64,000 bases of DNA from Planctomycetes bacterium B3_Pla (GTDB taxonomy: Bacteria; Planctomycetota; Phycisphaerae; Sedimentisphaerales; Anaerobacaceae). Under the pieces are notes generated by a model that had not been told where the DNA came from, ran no database searches, and was given only the letters and a program-made list of their open reading frames with translations. Location: NCBI GenBank assembly GCA_005223045.1, contig NJBM01000006.1, forward strand, positions 186,001 to 250,000. The letters are read 5' to 3'. Both the position numbers and the translations under genes were made by a program. Positions 15,287 to 23,837 of the stretch are shown one piece after another (position 1 is the first letter of the stretch; each line of letters starts with the position of its first letter).

Positions 15287-17287
15287 ATGAAACTGAATAA
15301 ACGAACCTGCCTGTTTTTTGGGGTCCTTGTCTTCGTGATTACCGGCATGAACACGAAGGCTGCAACCGCAGCGCTGATTCACGAGGCTGTCCAGAAAGGT
15401 GATCTGGAGCAGGTCAAAAAGCTGATAGAAACCGCTGACGACATTGATGCGAGAGACGGACACGGTAGAACGGCGCTGCACTATGCGGTGGTTGACGGCC
15501 ACAGAGGCATGGTGGAACTGCTTATTACCAAGGGTGCAAATGTAAATGCAAGAGACAAATACGGGGTGACATCCCTGATTCTACTTGTAGGTACACTATC
15601 TTCCATGCAGCCGGAGGATGACGACGTTGAGATTCTCAGGTTGTTGGTTGCCAATGGTGCAGACGTCAGGGAAAAGGGGGAACTCTATTTGACTACAGCA
15701 CTTCACTGGGCTGTACATGCCGGAGACAAAGATATCGCCGAGCTGCTGATAGGCAAGGGCGCTGAGATTAATGCCAAGGACATGGACGGTACGACACCTC
15801 TGCATATGGCATCCTCTGAGGGTGACCTGAATTTGGTCAAGCTGCTTATCGCCAGGAGTGCAGACGTTAATGCAAGGGACGACGAAGGCCGTTCGCCACT
15901 TAACAGGGCTGCTTTGTTTGGCCACAAGGATGTAGTCACTTTTCTTGTCATCAATGGTGCGGACATTACAACGAAGGGCATGTTTGGGTGTACGCCTCTG
16001 CACGATGCGACATTGGGTGGGCACACAGACATCGTTGAGTTTCTTGTAGCCAAGGGTGCTGACATTCACTCATTGGATGAGGATGACCAGACGGCTCTGC
16101 ATTTGGTCGCCAGATCCGGCTATAAAGACACAGCAGAATTCTTGATTGCCAAAGGTGCTGACATAAATGCACGGAACAGGTATGGTGCGACACCACTCGG
16201 ACTTGCAGTGGGCGGCCATAGGAGTATTAGGGAGCTGCCTGAGGCCAAAGACGCCAACGGTTACTATAAGCGGGGTGGTCACTTCCATAGGGAGAACAAA
16301 CTTGATCGGGCAATAGAGGACTACACATCCGCTGCGCGACTCAATCCGCAGCAAGATCTTGTATATTTCAGCAGAGGTCGAGCCTGGGCCAAGAAAGGCA
16401 GTTCCCAAAAAGCAATTGACGATTGGGAAAAGGCAATCCAACTCAACTGGCGTAATGCCTTACACACCTACCATTTCCGGCATTTGCTTAAATCCTCTGA
16501 TTCGGAACTGTATCTTCTAATAAGACACACGGCTTTAGAGCACCTTAAGGATTTGGATACGGTTTCCGGATATGCGGTTGGATTTGGCGGAACGCCTGGT
16601 GATTTCTATACCGTCTCTCTAATCATATCAGAACCTTTTCAGAAAGAGACATTCTTGGAAATGGCACAGAATGCCAATCCCGTGATTCGCGCAATGGCCC
16701 TGATATGTCTTGCCAGACGCGATATTTCAAGGCATGAGCAGACAATTCGCTCTTTGTACACCGATACGGCTGAAGTCAAGTACAATCCTTTTGGATGCGT
16801 CATAACCAGAATAACATTGGACAAACTTGCAAAGAATATCATCGATGATCCCAACGTGCTCGATTACTGGTCTGCGACTCATACCGAGTGGAGATCAGAT
16901 ACACCCAGCCGAAGTTCTCGGGAAGAAGAATGGATACGAAAAAGAATTAAAGCTACTCAATTATTGATTGGAAAAGGCGCTCACGTCAATGCAAAGGACC
17001 AACGCGGCGATACGCCGTTACACTATGCTGCCGAACATGGAAGTATGCGCTTCGCTAAATTGCTGATAGCCAATGGCGCTGAGGTTAACGCCAGGAACAA
17101 TCGCAGTGATACTCCCTTATGCAGTGCCGTGACTTGGGGGTACGAGGATATGGTTGAGCTGCTGATTGCAAGCGGTGCCGATGTCAACGTAAAAGGCAGA
17201 GGAGATCGAACTCCACTGCGCACTGCAATCGACATGAATTATCACGCATTGAGCGAACTGTTGCGCGAGAAAGGGGCTCAGAAATGA
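15287..17287 (+). CDS. Exported ankyrin-TPR mosaic protein
   Basis: 666 residues with a signal peptide (CLFFGVLVFVITGMNTKA). Residues about 30-300 hold eight ankyrin repeats; a ninth is cut short after LGLAVGGHRS. Residues about 323-390 are two TPR units (YYKRGGHFHRENKLDRAIEDY and YFSRGRAWAKKGSSQKAIDDW). Residues about 395-550 look helical with a HEAT-like part (NPVIRAMALICLARRD). From about 551 ankyrin repeats resume (ATQLLIGKGAHVNAKD) for three and a half repeats to the end. So a TPR/HEAT block of about 220 residues interrupts an ankyrin solenoid. It is a binding scaffold outside the cytoplasm and a paralogue of the gene at 3516 with a related 5' flank. Confidence 0.85.
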   Translation: MKLNKRTCLFFGVLVFVITGMNTKAATAALIHEAVQKGDLEQVKKLIETADDIDARDGHGRTALHYAVVDGHRGMVELLITKGANVNARDKYGVTSLILLVGTLSSMQPEDDDVEILRLLVANGADVREKGELYLTTALHWAVHAGDKDIAELLIGKGAEINAKDMDGTTPLHMASSEGDLNLVKLLIARSADVNARDDEGRSPLNRAALFGHKDVVTFLVINGADITTKGMFGCTPLHDATLGGHTDIVEFLVAKGADIHSLDEDDQTALHLVARSGYKDTAEFLIAKGADINARNRYGATPLGLAVGGHRSIRELPEAKDANGYYKRGGHFHRENKLDRAIEDYTSAARLNPQQDLVYFSRGRAWAKKGSSQKAIDDWEKAIQLNWRNALHTYHFRHLLKSSDSELYLLIRHTALEHLKDLDTVSGYAVGFGGTPGDFYTVSLIISEPFQKETFLEMAQNANPVIRAMALICLARRDISRHEQTIRSLYTDTAEVKYNPFGCVITRITLDKLAKNIIDDPNVLDYWSATHTEWRSDTPSRSSREEEWIRKRIKATQLLIGKGAHVNAKDQRGDTPLHYAAEHGSMRFAKLLIANGAEVNARNNRSDTPLCSAVTWGYEDMVELLIASGADVNVKGRGDRTPLRTAIDMNYHALSELLREKGAQK

Positions 17288-17345
17288 TGAGTCTCTGGAC
17301 GCTCGCGTGAGCATCAAGCCATGATCGCAGATTGTCGAGTGTTAC

Positions 17346-18215
17346 CTACAGGAGGACGTTCAGGCCCTTTTTGATTGCGTATTGGCGGACGGATTGGATT
17401 TCTTCATTGGTTGGTCGGCGGTTTATTTTGGGATGGGAAGCGGCTTCAAAGCAGGGACGGTATTGGGCCATTACGTTGATGGTTGTTGACTGTGAGATTT
17501 CTTCGGTCAAAAAGTCTATGATCTCGAAGCTGCCTGCCAGATTCTCGGGCAGGACGAGGTGTCTGACTAACAGGCCGCATGTGGCTAAGCCTTTCTCGGC
17601 CTTCAGATCGCCGACCTGGCGGTGCATTTCTTTGACGGCGGCGAAATTCACCGCCGGGTAGTCCGGTGCGGCCGAAAGTTCTTCGGCGACTTTTGGGTCG
17701 GCGTACTTCATGTCGGGCATGTAAATATCCACAAAGCCTTCGAGCAGTTCGAGCGTCTCGACCGAATCGTAGCCGCCCGTGTTGTAAACCGTCGGCAGGG
17801 ACATACCGTTGTCTCGGGCCAGCTCGATAGCGGCGGCGATTGCGGCGACAACGTGCGTCGGCGTGACAAAGTTGATATTGGCGCAGCCGTAGCTCTGCAA
17901 TTCGAGCATTGATTGGGCCAACTGCTCGACCGTCATCGGGCGTCCGTGGCGCTGGTGACTGATGTCGAAGTTTTGGCAGAAAACGCAGCCCAGATTGCAG
18001 CCGGCGAAGAATATCGTACCCGATCCCCCGCTGCCGACAAGGACGCTTTCCTCGCCGAAATGAGGGCCGACGGAACTGACTACCGGAGTCTCGCCGATGC
18101 CGCAGAAGCCGATCTCGCCCCGTTTGCGATAGACTTTACACTCACGCGGACAGAGCGTACAGGGATTCATGCGATCCCACAACTGTTGGGCCGCATTTTT
18201 AGACTGAGCGTGCAT
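17346..18215 (-). CDS. pflX: Radical SAM protein, PflX-like (pyruvate formate-lyase activating enzyme homologue)
   Basis: About 289 residues from the ATG at 18215. A longer in-frame ATG at 18236 lies inside a palindromic repeat, and MNPCTLC at 18170 is another possible start. An N-terminal extra cysteine cluster (CTLCPRECKVYR...GFCG) precedes the radical SAM motif FAGCNLGCVFCQN, with the CxxxCxxC cluster binding 4Fe-4S. VYNTGGYDSVETL, VDIYMPDMKYAD and VRHLVLPENLAGS match the COG1313/PflX group. It would make a glycyl radical or a related radical on a partner protein, but no glycyl-radical enzyme is in the window. The upstream gene is the lipoprotein at 18274. Confidence 0.75.
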   Translation of the reverse strand: MHAQSKNAAQQLWDRMNPCTLCPRECKVYRKRGEIGFCGIGETPVVSSVGPHFGEESVLVGSGGSGTIFFAGCNLGCVFCQNFDISHQRHGRPMTVEQLAQSMLELQSYGCANINFVTPTHVVAAIAAAIELARDNGMSLPTVYNTGGYDSVETLELLEGFVDIYMPDMKYADPKVAEELSAAPDYPAVNFAAVKEMHRQVGDLKAEKGLATCGLLVRHLVLPENLAGSFEIIDFLTEEISQSTTINVMAQYRPCFEAASHPKINRRPTNEEIQSVRQYAIKKGLNVLL

Positions 18216-18220
18216 ATCTT

Positions 18221-18251
18221 CCCAGGGCAGGCACATGGGCCTGCCCCTACT
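18221..18251. repeat. GTAGGGGC...TGCCC palindromic element, copy 1
   Basis: On the minus strand it reads AGTAGGGGCAGGCCCATGTG followed by CCTGCCCTGGG; the arms GGGCAGGC and GCCTGCCC form a hairpin. A second copy with the same core, GTAGGGGC-N4-CCATGTG-N3-TGCCCT, is at 30897-30924. It lies between the lipoprotein gene and pflX and may also act as a transcription barrier. Confidence 0.5.
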
Positions 18252-18273
18252 GGTGCGGCGGTTACGGTTACTT

Positions 18274-19500
18274 TCAGAACGCCGATTTGATCTGGTCTAT
18301 CGTCACCCCAAGCGTTGCCCTGGCTATCGGATCGAGGTCCGCTTCCGAGCCTTGCAAATGGAACGTACGGTGTAGATGCGATACGTGCTCGCCCGGGTCC
18401 AGGGCTGCCGCCGCAGACGACGTTTCAAGCTCGTAGAACGGCCCGAGAGGCTCGGCGCCCGGCTCGGCAGGCCCATCGTTGTACGAATTGACCACGTCGC
18501 CTTTGTAAGGCTCGTCCTGAAGCTCCCACATCGAGTTGACGTAGTCGGTAACGCCCCTGGGTTTGTTGTACTGGACTATCGTCAGGACCTTATTGACGGC
18601 GTCGTAACTGCCGAGTACCGGCCTGGAACGCTGGGGTGAAAGACCTATTTTGCTGCGATACTGCCCGTCGCCGCTAAAGAACAGCACGCCGTCCCCGACA
18701 ACGAGCCGGTCCGCGGGGACCTTGCCGAAATAGGCGTCGTTCACGGCCGGGCCGAGACTGCTTTGCGGCCCCTTGTTGAACGGGACCACAACCGTAGTCT
18801 TAGGTGACGGATTGAACATGCCGAGAATCCAGATCGAGAGCAGCCCGCTTTCCTTCTTCCAGGCTTTTGCGCCCGTATTTGTTATCTTATTGACGGATTC
18901 GAAGGCGACGATTCTTACCGCTTTTGCAGGCGTTGTGCCCAGGTCCGCCACCGCTTTGTCCTGGGACAGCACGCGCACTTCGCGGTCCACCCGAAGGTTG
19001 AAAACGGTCCGCGAATAGTTCTCCAATTCCATGTCCTTCTTCAACACGGCACGACTCTTAGACGCCGAGATTAGCTCGAAAGGCTCGGTGTCAATCGGCG
19101 CCGGGGTGAACCAGTGTTCGAGATCGAACGGCACGCCGTCCTTGAAGAAGATCGAGAATTGTCCGCCTTCGGGTCCGAGCCAGAAACGGTCTTCGCCGCC
19201 GTAAACGTTGATGTGCTCTTCGATCACGCCGGAAGCGACCAGCTCGCGGTTGATCCAGCCGAAGCTCAGTCCGCCGGTGCCCTCGGCGGTGCTTGTCATC
19301 ACGCGTCCCTGCATCCTGGGCAAAACCGCCACCTGGCTGTCCCCAGCCGCGTCGGACAACAGGACCACTTCGGTATATTTTTTGAGAAATTTTACGTCGT
19401 CGCCAAACGTATTCTTCGCCATCTTCGACTTCTCCATACTCGCGCAGCCGGCCAATATTACAACACACGCCAAAACACCCAGCAATATCATGTGCCTCAT
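18274..19500 (-). CDS. Lipoprotein of unknown function (DUF6786-like)
   Basis: 408 residues with a clear lipobox (VVILAGCAS, Cys19). The mature part is a single beta-rich domain containing AVLPRMQGRVMTSTAEG, GGEDRFWLGPEGGQFSIFF and SIWILGMFNPSPKT. I recall this pattern from a galactose-mutarotase-like family of unknown function (DUF6786), but I could not check the assignment. The conserved GGEDRFWLGPEGG resembles the substrate face of aldose-epimerase folds. It should sit in the periplasm or outer membrane, attached by lipid. The short intergenic stretch to pflX suggests possible co-transcription, interrupted by the palindromic repeat. Confidence 0.6.
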   Translation of the reverse strand: MRHMILLGVLACVVILAGCASMEKSKMAKNTFGDDVKFLKKYTEVVLLSDAAGDSQVAVLPRMQGRVMTSTAEGTGGLSFGWINRELVASGVIEEHINVYGGEDRFWLGPEGGQFSIFFKDGVPFDLEHWFTPAPIDTEPFELISASKSRAVLKKDMELENYSRTVFNLRVDREVRVLSQDKAVADLGTTPAKAVRIVAFESVNKITNTGAKAWKKESGLLSIWILGMFNPSPKTTVVVPFNKGPQSSLGPAVNDAYFGKVPADRLVVGDGVLFFSGDGQYRSKIGLSPQRSRPVLGSYDAVNKVLTIVQYNKPRGVTDYVNSMWELQDEPYKGDVVNSYNDGPAEPGAEPLGPFYELETSSAAAALDPGEHVSHLHRTFHLQGSEADLDPIARATLGVTIDQIKSAF

Positions 19501-19532
19501 CTTTCGTCTCCTTACTTGCCATTCACGTTAGA

Positions 19533-19574
19533 ATTCCCAATCCTCAATTCTCAATTCATCATTCTAAATTCCAA
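19533..19574. repeat. Degenerate heptanucleotide tandem repeat (ATTCNNA)x6
   Basis: Six consecutive 7-base words: ATTCCCA, ATCCTCA, ATTCTCA, ATTCATC, ATTCTAA, ATTCCAA. The 7-base phase is kept throughout with no indel. It is one of several such arrays in the window with different words. It lies between divergent genes. Confidence 0.7.
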
Positions 19575-19637
19575 ATAATAGGATACTCTATGACGCCGGT
19601 CAAGCGGCAAAATGACCGAACATGTTGTTGATTTTAC

Positions 19638-19666
19638 TTGACTTACACGGCTGATTCTGCTGCAAT
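19638..19666 (+). promoter_or_regulatory. Putative promoter of DUF1573 lipoprotein gene
   Basis: TTGACT (19638-19643), 17-nt spacer, TGCAAT (19661-19666). It lies 55 bases before the ATG at 19721. The -35 box matches five of six consensus bases and the -10 box four of six. Confidence 0.45.
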
Positions 19667-19720
19667 AGGCGGCTGGGAACCCCCCGAGCCTGAATGATAA
19701 TCTCAAGTGGAGATGGAAAC

Positions 19721-20857
19721 ATGAAAACAGGTCGTTTTATCGTAATAGTTTTCGTTGTAAGTTATGCGTTGCTGCTGCCGGCCGGCTGTCAGCAGCAGGC
19801 CAAAGTAGCCGAAGAGCCTGTCCCTGATGCTGCGCCTGACGCAGACAAAGCACCTGTTGCGGCCAAAGCGCCTGCCGAAACGCCGGTCAAAGCAACACAG
19901 CCGGGCAAATCCGCCCCAAAAATCACATTTGAGAACCTCGAATACGATTTTGGCACGGTCGGGCCCAGGCAAAAACTTCTCGGCGAGTTCAAGTTCACAA
20001 ATACCGGCGACGCTCTGCTCAAGATCACGAAGGTCGAGAAATGCTGCGGAGCCGTGACCCGGCTGGAGAAGACCGACTACGCCCCGGGCGAGAGTGGCGT
20101 GCTGAAAGTCGAATACCGTTCGGCCAGCACGGCCAGCACCATGAAAAAGCGTCTGTACGTCAACAGCAACGACAAATCAACTCCCCGGACAACACTGACA
20201 ATACAGGCCAAGATCGAGCTTCGAGTTACCGTCGAGCCGAGGAGCATCAAGCTCCTGCTAAAGGACGAAAACGTCGCCTGTCCGAAGATTACGCTTAAGA
20301 GTACGAAAAATGAGCCTTTTTCGATAACGAGCTTCAAATGCACGGGCGATTATATCACAGCCGAGTTTGACAGCTCGATCCATGCGACGGAATTTGCACT
20401 CGAGCCGAAGGCCGATATGAGCAAGCTGAAAAAGGCCAAGAGCGGGCGTATCAGTATTGGCGTGGCCTATTCGGACCCTGATGCGGCCCCCGAAACAGCC
20501 ACTATCATCTTCCAGGTCCGGTCGCGATTTTCGATCAAGCCTTCGATGCTGATAGCCATCTACGGCCAGTCCAGAGAGCCAGTAAAGAAGTCGCTATGGA
20601 TAACCAACAACTACGGCGAGGATTTCGAGGTCGAATCGACGTCATCGAAAGAAGGACACGTAAAAGTCCTCAGCCAGAAGAAGATCGGGCGGAGGTACCA
20701 GTTCGAGCTGAAAATCACCCCCCCGCCCGGCGCCGACGTCAAGAGATTCACCGACACGTTCACCATAAACCTAAAAGACGACGAGCCGCTCTTGATAAAC
20801 TGTCGCGGCATCTACTCGACCAGGAGCGCAAAGCCGAAAGTCAGCAAGGGAAGTTAA
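19721..20857 (+). CDS. DUF1573 lipoprotein, paralogue 1
   Basis: 378 residues from the ATG at 19721 (GTGGAGATGG upstream); the longer frame from 19694 adds nine unlikely residues. A lipoprotein signal ends LLPAGC, followed by a Pro/Ala-rich linker (about 25-60). The DUF1573 domain starts ITFENLEYDFGTVGPRQKLLGEF and contains FTNTGDALLKITKVEKCCGAVTRL and APGESGVLKVEYRS. The usual SCGCT of this family is replaced by KCCGAV. Two further Ig-like beta domains probably make up the rest. Two close paralogues lie at 28642 and 29763. The role is unknown; these are likely surface or periplasmic structural lipoproteins. Confidence 0.8.
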   Translation: MKTGRFIVIVFVVSYALLLPAGCQQQAKVAEEPVPDAAPDADKAPVAAKAPAETPVKATQPGKSAPKITFENLEYDFGTVGPRQKLLGEFKFTNTGDALLKITKVEKCCGAVTRLEKTDYAPGESGVLKVEYRSASTASTMKKRLYVNSNDKSTPRTTLTIQAKIELRVTVEPRSIKLLLKDENVACPKITLKSTKNEPFSITSFKCTGDYITAEFDSSIHATEFALEPKADMSKLKKAKSGRISIGVAYSDPDAAPETATIIFQVRSRFSIKPSMLIAIYGQSREPVKKSLWITNNYGEDFEVESTSSKEGHVKVLSQKKIGRRYQFELKITPPPGADVKRFTDTFTINLKDDEPLLINCRGIYSTRSAKPKVSKGS

Positions 20858-20921
20858 GACAGCACGAGAAATGCGCCGGTCGAGCAAAGCTCGTACAGCG
20901 AGTATTGAAGGCAAGAAAAGT

Positions 20922-20950
20922 AAAGGGCCACCCACATAAGGTGGCCCTTT
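20922..20950. terminator. Hairpin between convergent genes (bidirectional terminator)
   Basis: A perfect 10-bp stem AAAGGGCCAC (20922-20931) / GTGGCCCTTT (20941-20950) with a 9-base loop. It follows the DUF1573 gene and faces the end of the PKD-protein gene. The A/T flanks make it usable in both directions. Confidence 0.65.
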
Positions 20951-21011
20951 AAAAAACTTGCCAAACTCAGGCACACTAAGAGCGGTGCCCTTGTTCATTA
21001 CTGCTTACGGG

Positions 21012-22979
21012 TCAATCAATGATGATTATAGGGCAGTCAATCTCATCCTCGTAGTCCACAAGCCCATCGAAGTCATCGTCACAGCCGTTGTCGCAGATCT
21101 CTTCAGTCGGGCAGTCGACAAGCTCAGCACACTCGTCGAAGGCCTCGTTGATTCCGCTTACGGCGTTGTTGATCATACTGAGACTCACGCCGACATCCTC
21201 GCCGGCCAGTGCCGCGTTGGCCAGGGCCAGCAAGTCGCCGACCGTCAAGCCCACGAGCGGTCCGGGGACTGTGGTCTTCATGGGACAGCCGTCTCCAGTG
21301 ACCGTGCAGTACTCCGCAGGCAGTGTCCAGCCACCCAGATCACCAATGTCCGGTACGCACGCGATGTCGTAAAGCCGCAGGTTTAGCGTCAGAGCGACCA
21401 CCTGGCCGATCAGAACGTTGTTGAACCTGGATGCCTTCTTCTTGAAATCCTTCAGAATGCTGTCCGGTATGGGATCGAGCCCATCCAAGGGACATCCGAA
21501 ATCTCCCGCGGGCAATACGGCGGGTGTGCCGCCTGCCGGCAACAGGTCGATGATGCAGTCGGAACTCCCAAGCGTAATCGAATGTCCGGGCAGACCAACG
21601 ACCACGTCGCCGCCTATTGCGAGCAGATCATCGATAAGGTCATCGGTCTTGATGCCGCCGCACTTCTTGCCGCCCTTGTTGCCATAGTAGCCTTGCGTGA
21701 AGGTGCAGAACGCGCCGCCGCAATCTTCGATTGTTACCTCCAGCTCACATTCGTTGCAGCAGTCCCCGGTGTCACTTTCGTCGCAGATCGTCAGCGTCAA
21801 TGTGAAAGAGCCCTCAAGTCCCGGGTCTACTATGACGCAATCGGTATCATTGGGCCCAACGATCGTACCATCGCCGGTGATCTCCCAGAGATAGCTGTCT
21901 GCGTCCGAGACGGTGGCACAGTACTCGACCTCGCCTTCTTCGGCGCACAGCTCTGCCGGCCCTTCAATTATGCACTCGGGGGCCGGAACGACGTCCACGG
22001 TTACCTCGCAGTTGTTGCAGCAATCCGGATCGAGGAAACAGATTGTCAGCTCCAGGGTGAAATCTCCGTCACCTGTGGGGCTGACCAGCACACACGGCTC
22101 GTTATTGTCTCCAACAATCTCGCCGTCTCCGCTGATCTCCCAAAGATAATCGTCTGCATCGAGGACGGTAGCACAATACTCAATTTCCGTATCGCCCCTG
22201 CAAACGGAAGCCGGCCCTTCAATCTCGCAGTCCGGTGCTTCGATCACCTCGACTTCGAGTTCACACTCGGTGCAGCACGGGCCGTTGCCGGTCTCATAGC
22301 ATACTAACAGGGTCAGGGTGTAGGAACCCGGGCCTGTCGGATTGACATCGACACACTCCAGGTCGTTCGGGCCGTCGATCTCGCCATCCCCGGAAATCGT
22401 CCAGAGCAAGCTGTCCACATTGGGATCGTCTATGTCATAGCAGTACTCGATCAGGCTGTCGTCCTCACAGACCGCGTTCGGGCCGGCAATATCGCACTCG
22501 GGGAAGCCAAGCGGCTCAACAGAGTTCTCGGCTGCTTCAGTGTCGCATCGAAGAAGGCCGGATCCTTCTGCGAAATATGTGGTGCCTGATTCAGCTACAA
22601 GAACAAGAGTTTCTTCGCAGTCGGCCAGGTTTATCTCATACGCCAGATTTGGGTCATCCGAGCTGTCGAATTGGACTATCTCATCCGGCTCCAGCAGGGC
22701 TACTACGCCCACCAGGATTCCGCCGGCACTACCGGGATCGTCGCAGATGGTACCGCCTGGCGGGTTGTCGGGGGCGAAGAAGTATATTTCCAGGTCGACG
22801 AGATTAACATCGCCCGTGTTCTCGACCTCAAGGACGTACTCAATGGTGTCGCCAAACTGGAAAGTTTGGAAGTTCGGTCCCATTGGATCACTAAGCCCCA
22901 CCGTCTGCGCGTATGTGGAATTGACCACACCCAGCATTAATAGGATTGCTCCGAAGGTTACTATTTTTTTACAGTTCAT
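21012..22979 (-). CDS. Secreted Cys-rich PKD-like repeat protein
   Basis: 655 residues with a signal peptide (GAILLMLGVVNSTYAQ). A first beta domain (about 25-150, with YVLEVENTGDVNLVDLEIYF) resembles a DUF11/conserved-repeat module. Three PKD-like repeats of about 85 residues follow (about 155-425), each with CxIxGPxxxC, YCxxxxDxDxYLWxISGDGxIxGPN and a CCxxCExxV cluster. Next is CTFTQGYYGNKGGKKCGG, which resembles the TQGYW start of a common secreted domain. The C-terminus EICDNGCDDDFDGLVDYEDEID is an acidic, MopE-like calcium-binding motif. It is a likely extracellular structural protein stabilised by disulfides and calcium, very acidic throughout. There is no link to the neighbouring genes. 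Confidence 0.75.
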   Translation of the reverse strand: MNCKKIVTFGAILLMLGVVNSTYAQTVGLSDPMGPNFQTFQFGDTIEYVLEVENTGDVNLVDLEIYFFAPDNPPGGTICDDPGSAGGILVGVVALLEPDEIVQFDSSDDPNLAYEINLADCEETLVLVAESGTTYFAEGSGLLRCDTEAAENSVEPLGFPECDIAGPNAVCEDDSLIEYCYDIDDPNVDSLLWTISGDGEIDGPNDLECVDVNPTGPGSYTLTLLVCYETGNGPCCTECELEVEVIEAPDCEIEGPASVCRGDTEIEYCATVLDADDYLWEISGDGEIVGDNNEPCVLVSPTGDGDFTLELTICFLDPDCCNNCEVTVDVVPAPECIIEGPAELCAEEGEVEYCATVSDADSYLWEITGDGTIVGPNDTDCVIVDPGLEGSFTLTLTICDESDTGDCCNECELEVTIEDCGGAFCTFTQGYYGNKGGKKCGGIKTDDLIDDLLAIGGDVVVGLPGHSITLGSSDCIIDLLPAGGTPAVLPAGDFGCPLDGLDPIPDSILKDFKKKASRFNNVLIGQVVALTLNLRLYDIACVPDIGDLGGWTLPAEYCTVTGDGCPMKTTVPGPLVGLTVGDLLALANAALAGEDVGVSLSMINNAVSGINEAFDECAELVDCPTEEICDNGCDDDFDGLVDYEDEIDCPIIIID

Positions 22980-23209
22980 GATTCTGTCCTTCCAATCATA
23001 AAGTATTTCTAATTTGGTAATTTAACTTTCAACAATTAACAGCTTTCCATTTTAGCCAAAATTCGTTTTGGCTTTCGGTTTTCTGTCCAGCGGAACGCCC
23101 GCGGGCAACAGAAGCGCCACCAAATCCTTTGGCGCCAAACCGATCCATCCAAACTCAGTGACAAAATCTGTTCATAAGTCTCTCCTCTCTGCCGACCATA
23201 AGGCAACTC

Positions 23210-23371
23210 TCAAAAAGCTCTCCGTTTCTTGCTTCTCCCCAGATAGGCCAAAAGCCGTCTGCGATACAGCAAAGGAGTCCCCATTGTGCCGGTCCCCGGC
23301 GCGGGGATAAAGCAGCAGATGAAGTCTGGCGGATAAAGATCCGCCGGAATTATACCTCCGCGCTCTTTCAT
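23210..23371 (-). CDS. Possible small ORF, 53 residues
   Basis: ATG at 23371 is preceded by AAGGAGAA, a good ribosome binding site. The product starts MKERGGIIPADLYPPDFICC and ends in a basic tail (RRRLLAYLGRSKKRRAF). The segment includes a strong hairpin on the DNA, which can produce fortuitous frames. I do not recognise it. Confidence 0.2.
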   Translation of the reverse strand: MKERGGIIPADLYPPDFICCFIPAPGTGTMGTPLLYRRRLLAYLGRSKKRRAF

Positions 23372-23407
23372 TTCTCCTTGTATCCCTTTGGCTGCTCCGC
23401 AACCCTT

Positions 23408-23518
23408 TCAGACAGCATAATTTTCCTTGAACCGCACGTAATGCGTTAAGTACGTGCCCAAAAGACAAATCGCCGCAATCGCTCCGTTGATTCGCTCCGG
23501 ATTCTCCAAATTCTTCAT
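23408..23518 (-). CDS. Possible small membrane ORF, 36 residues
   Basis: ATG at 23518 opens MKNLENPERINGAIAAICLL and continues GTYLTHYVRFKENYAV to a TGA. A short hydrophobic stretch after a charged N-terminus makes it more protein-like than the overlapping 125-codon frame. It has no clear ribosome binding site. I do not recognise it. Confidence 0.22.
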   Translation of the reverse strand: MKNLENPERINGAIAAICLLGTYLTHYVRFKENYAV

Positions 23519-23802
23519 TCTTGTGCCAACTTGCTTCTTCTTTTGGCACCGTTTATCTATAGTCCCCAAAATAACAAAGGTTCAGCCTCCGTCAATCGGG
23601 GTAGAACCTGTTTTTTCTATCAGGTAAACTGCTCTCGTTCGTATAGGGGAATCTCCTTCTTTCACACAGAGAACATCTTAACGGACACGAACCTATACGC
23701 TATTCGCTCATTTCCATGCAATCCGCTAAATTTCGCTTGAGGCTGCCACACAGCGCGTGCCGGGCCTCAATACAAAAAACATTTCTCTATTGGACTTTTC
23801 TG

Positions 23803-23831
23803 TTGACATGCGCCGGCGGCGGTGCTATATT
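23803..23831 (+). promoter_or_regulatory. Near-consensus sigma-70 promoter
   Basis: TTGACA (23803-23808), exactly 17 bases, TATATT (23826-23831). With the promoter at 44072, this is one of the two best matches I found in the window. Transcription should start near 23838, which leaves about 290 nt of leader before the small membrane-protein gene at 24126. Confidence 0.75.
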
Positions 23832-23837
23832 TTAGAA

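Larger units (their letters stand above)
22980..23802. other. Gene-poor stretch with two weak small ORFs and repeats
   Basis: About 820 bases. It contains two small minus-strand ORFs (listed separately), a hairpin GGCGGAT-AAAG-ATCCGCC (23328-23345) and a short heptanucleotide array CTATACG CTATTCG (23693-23706). A longer 125-codon minus frame at 23172-23549 overlaps both small ORFs; its Arg/Ser-rich composition argues against it. Confidence 0.4.

Noticed and set aside
21582..22307. 241-codon plus-strand frame
   Set aside because: Antisense to the Cys-rich PKD repeats; its own repeats mirror them.
23172..23549. 125-codon minus-strand frame
   Set aside because: Arg/Ser/Gly-rich with no domain, no ribosome site, and overlaps two better small ORFs and a hairpin.
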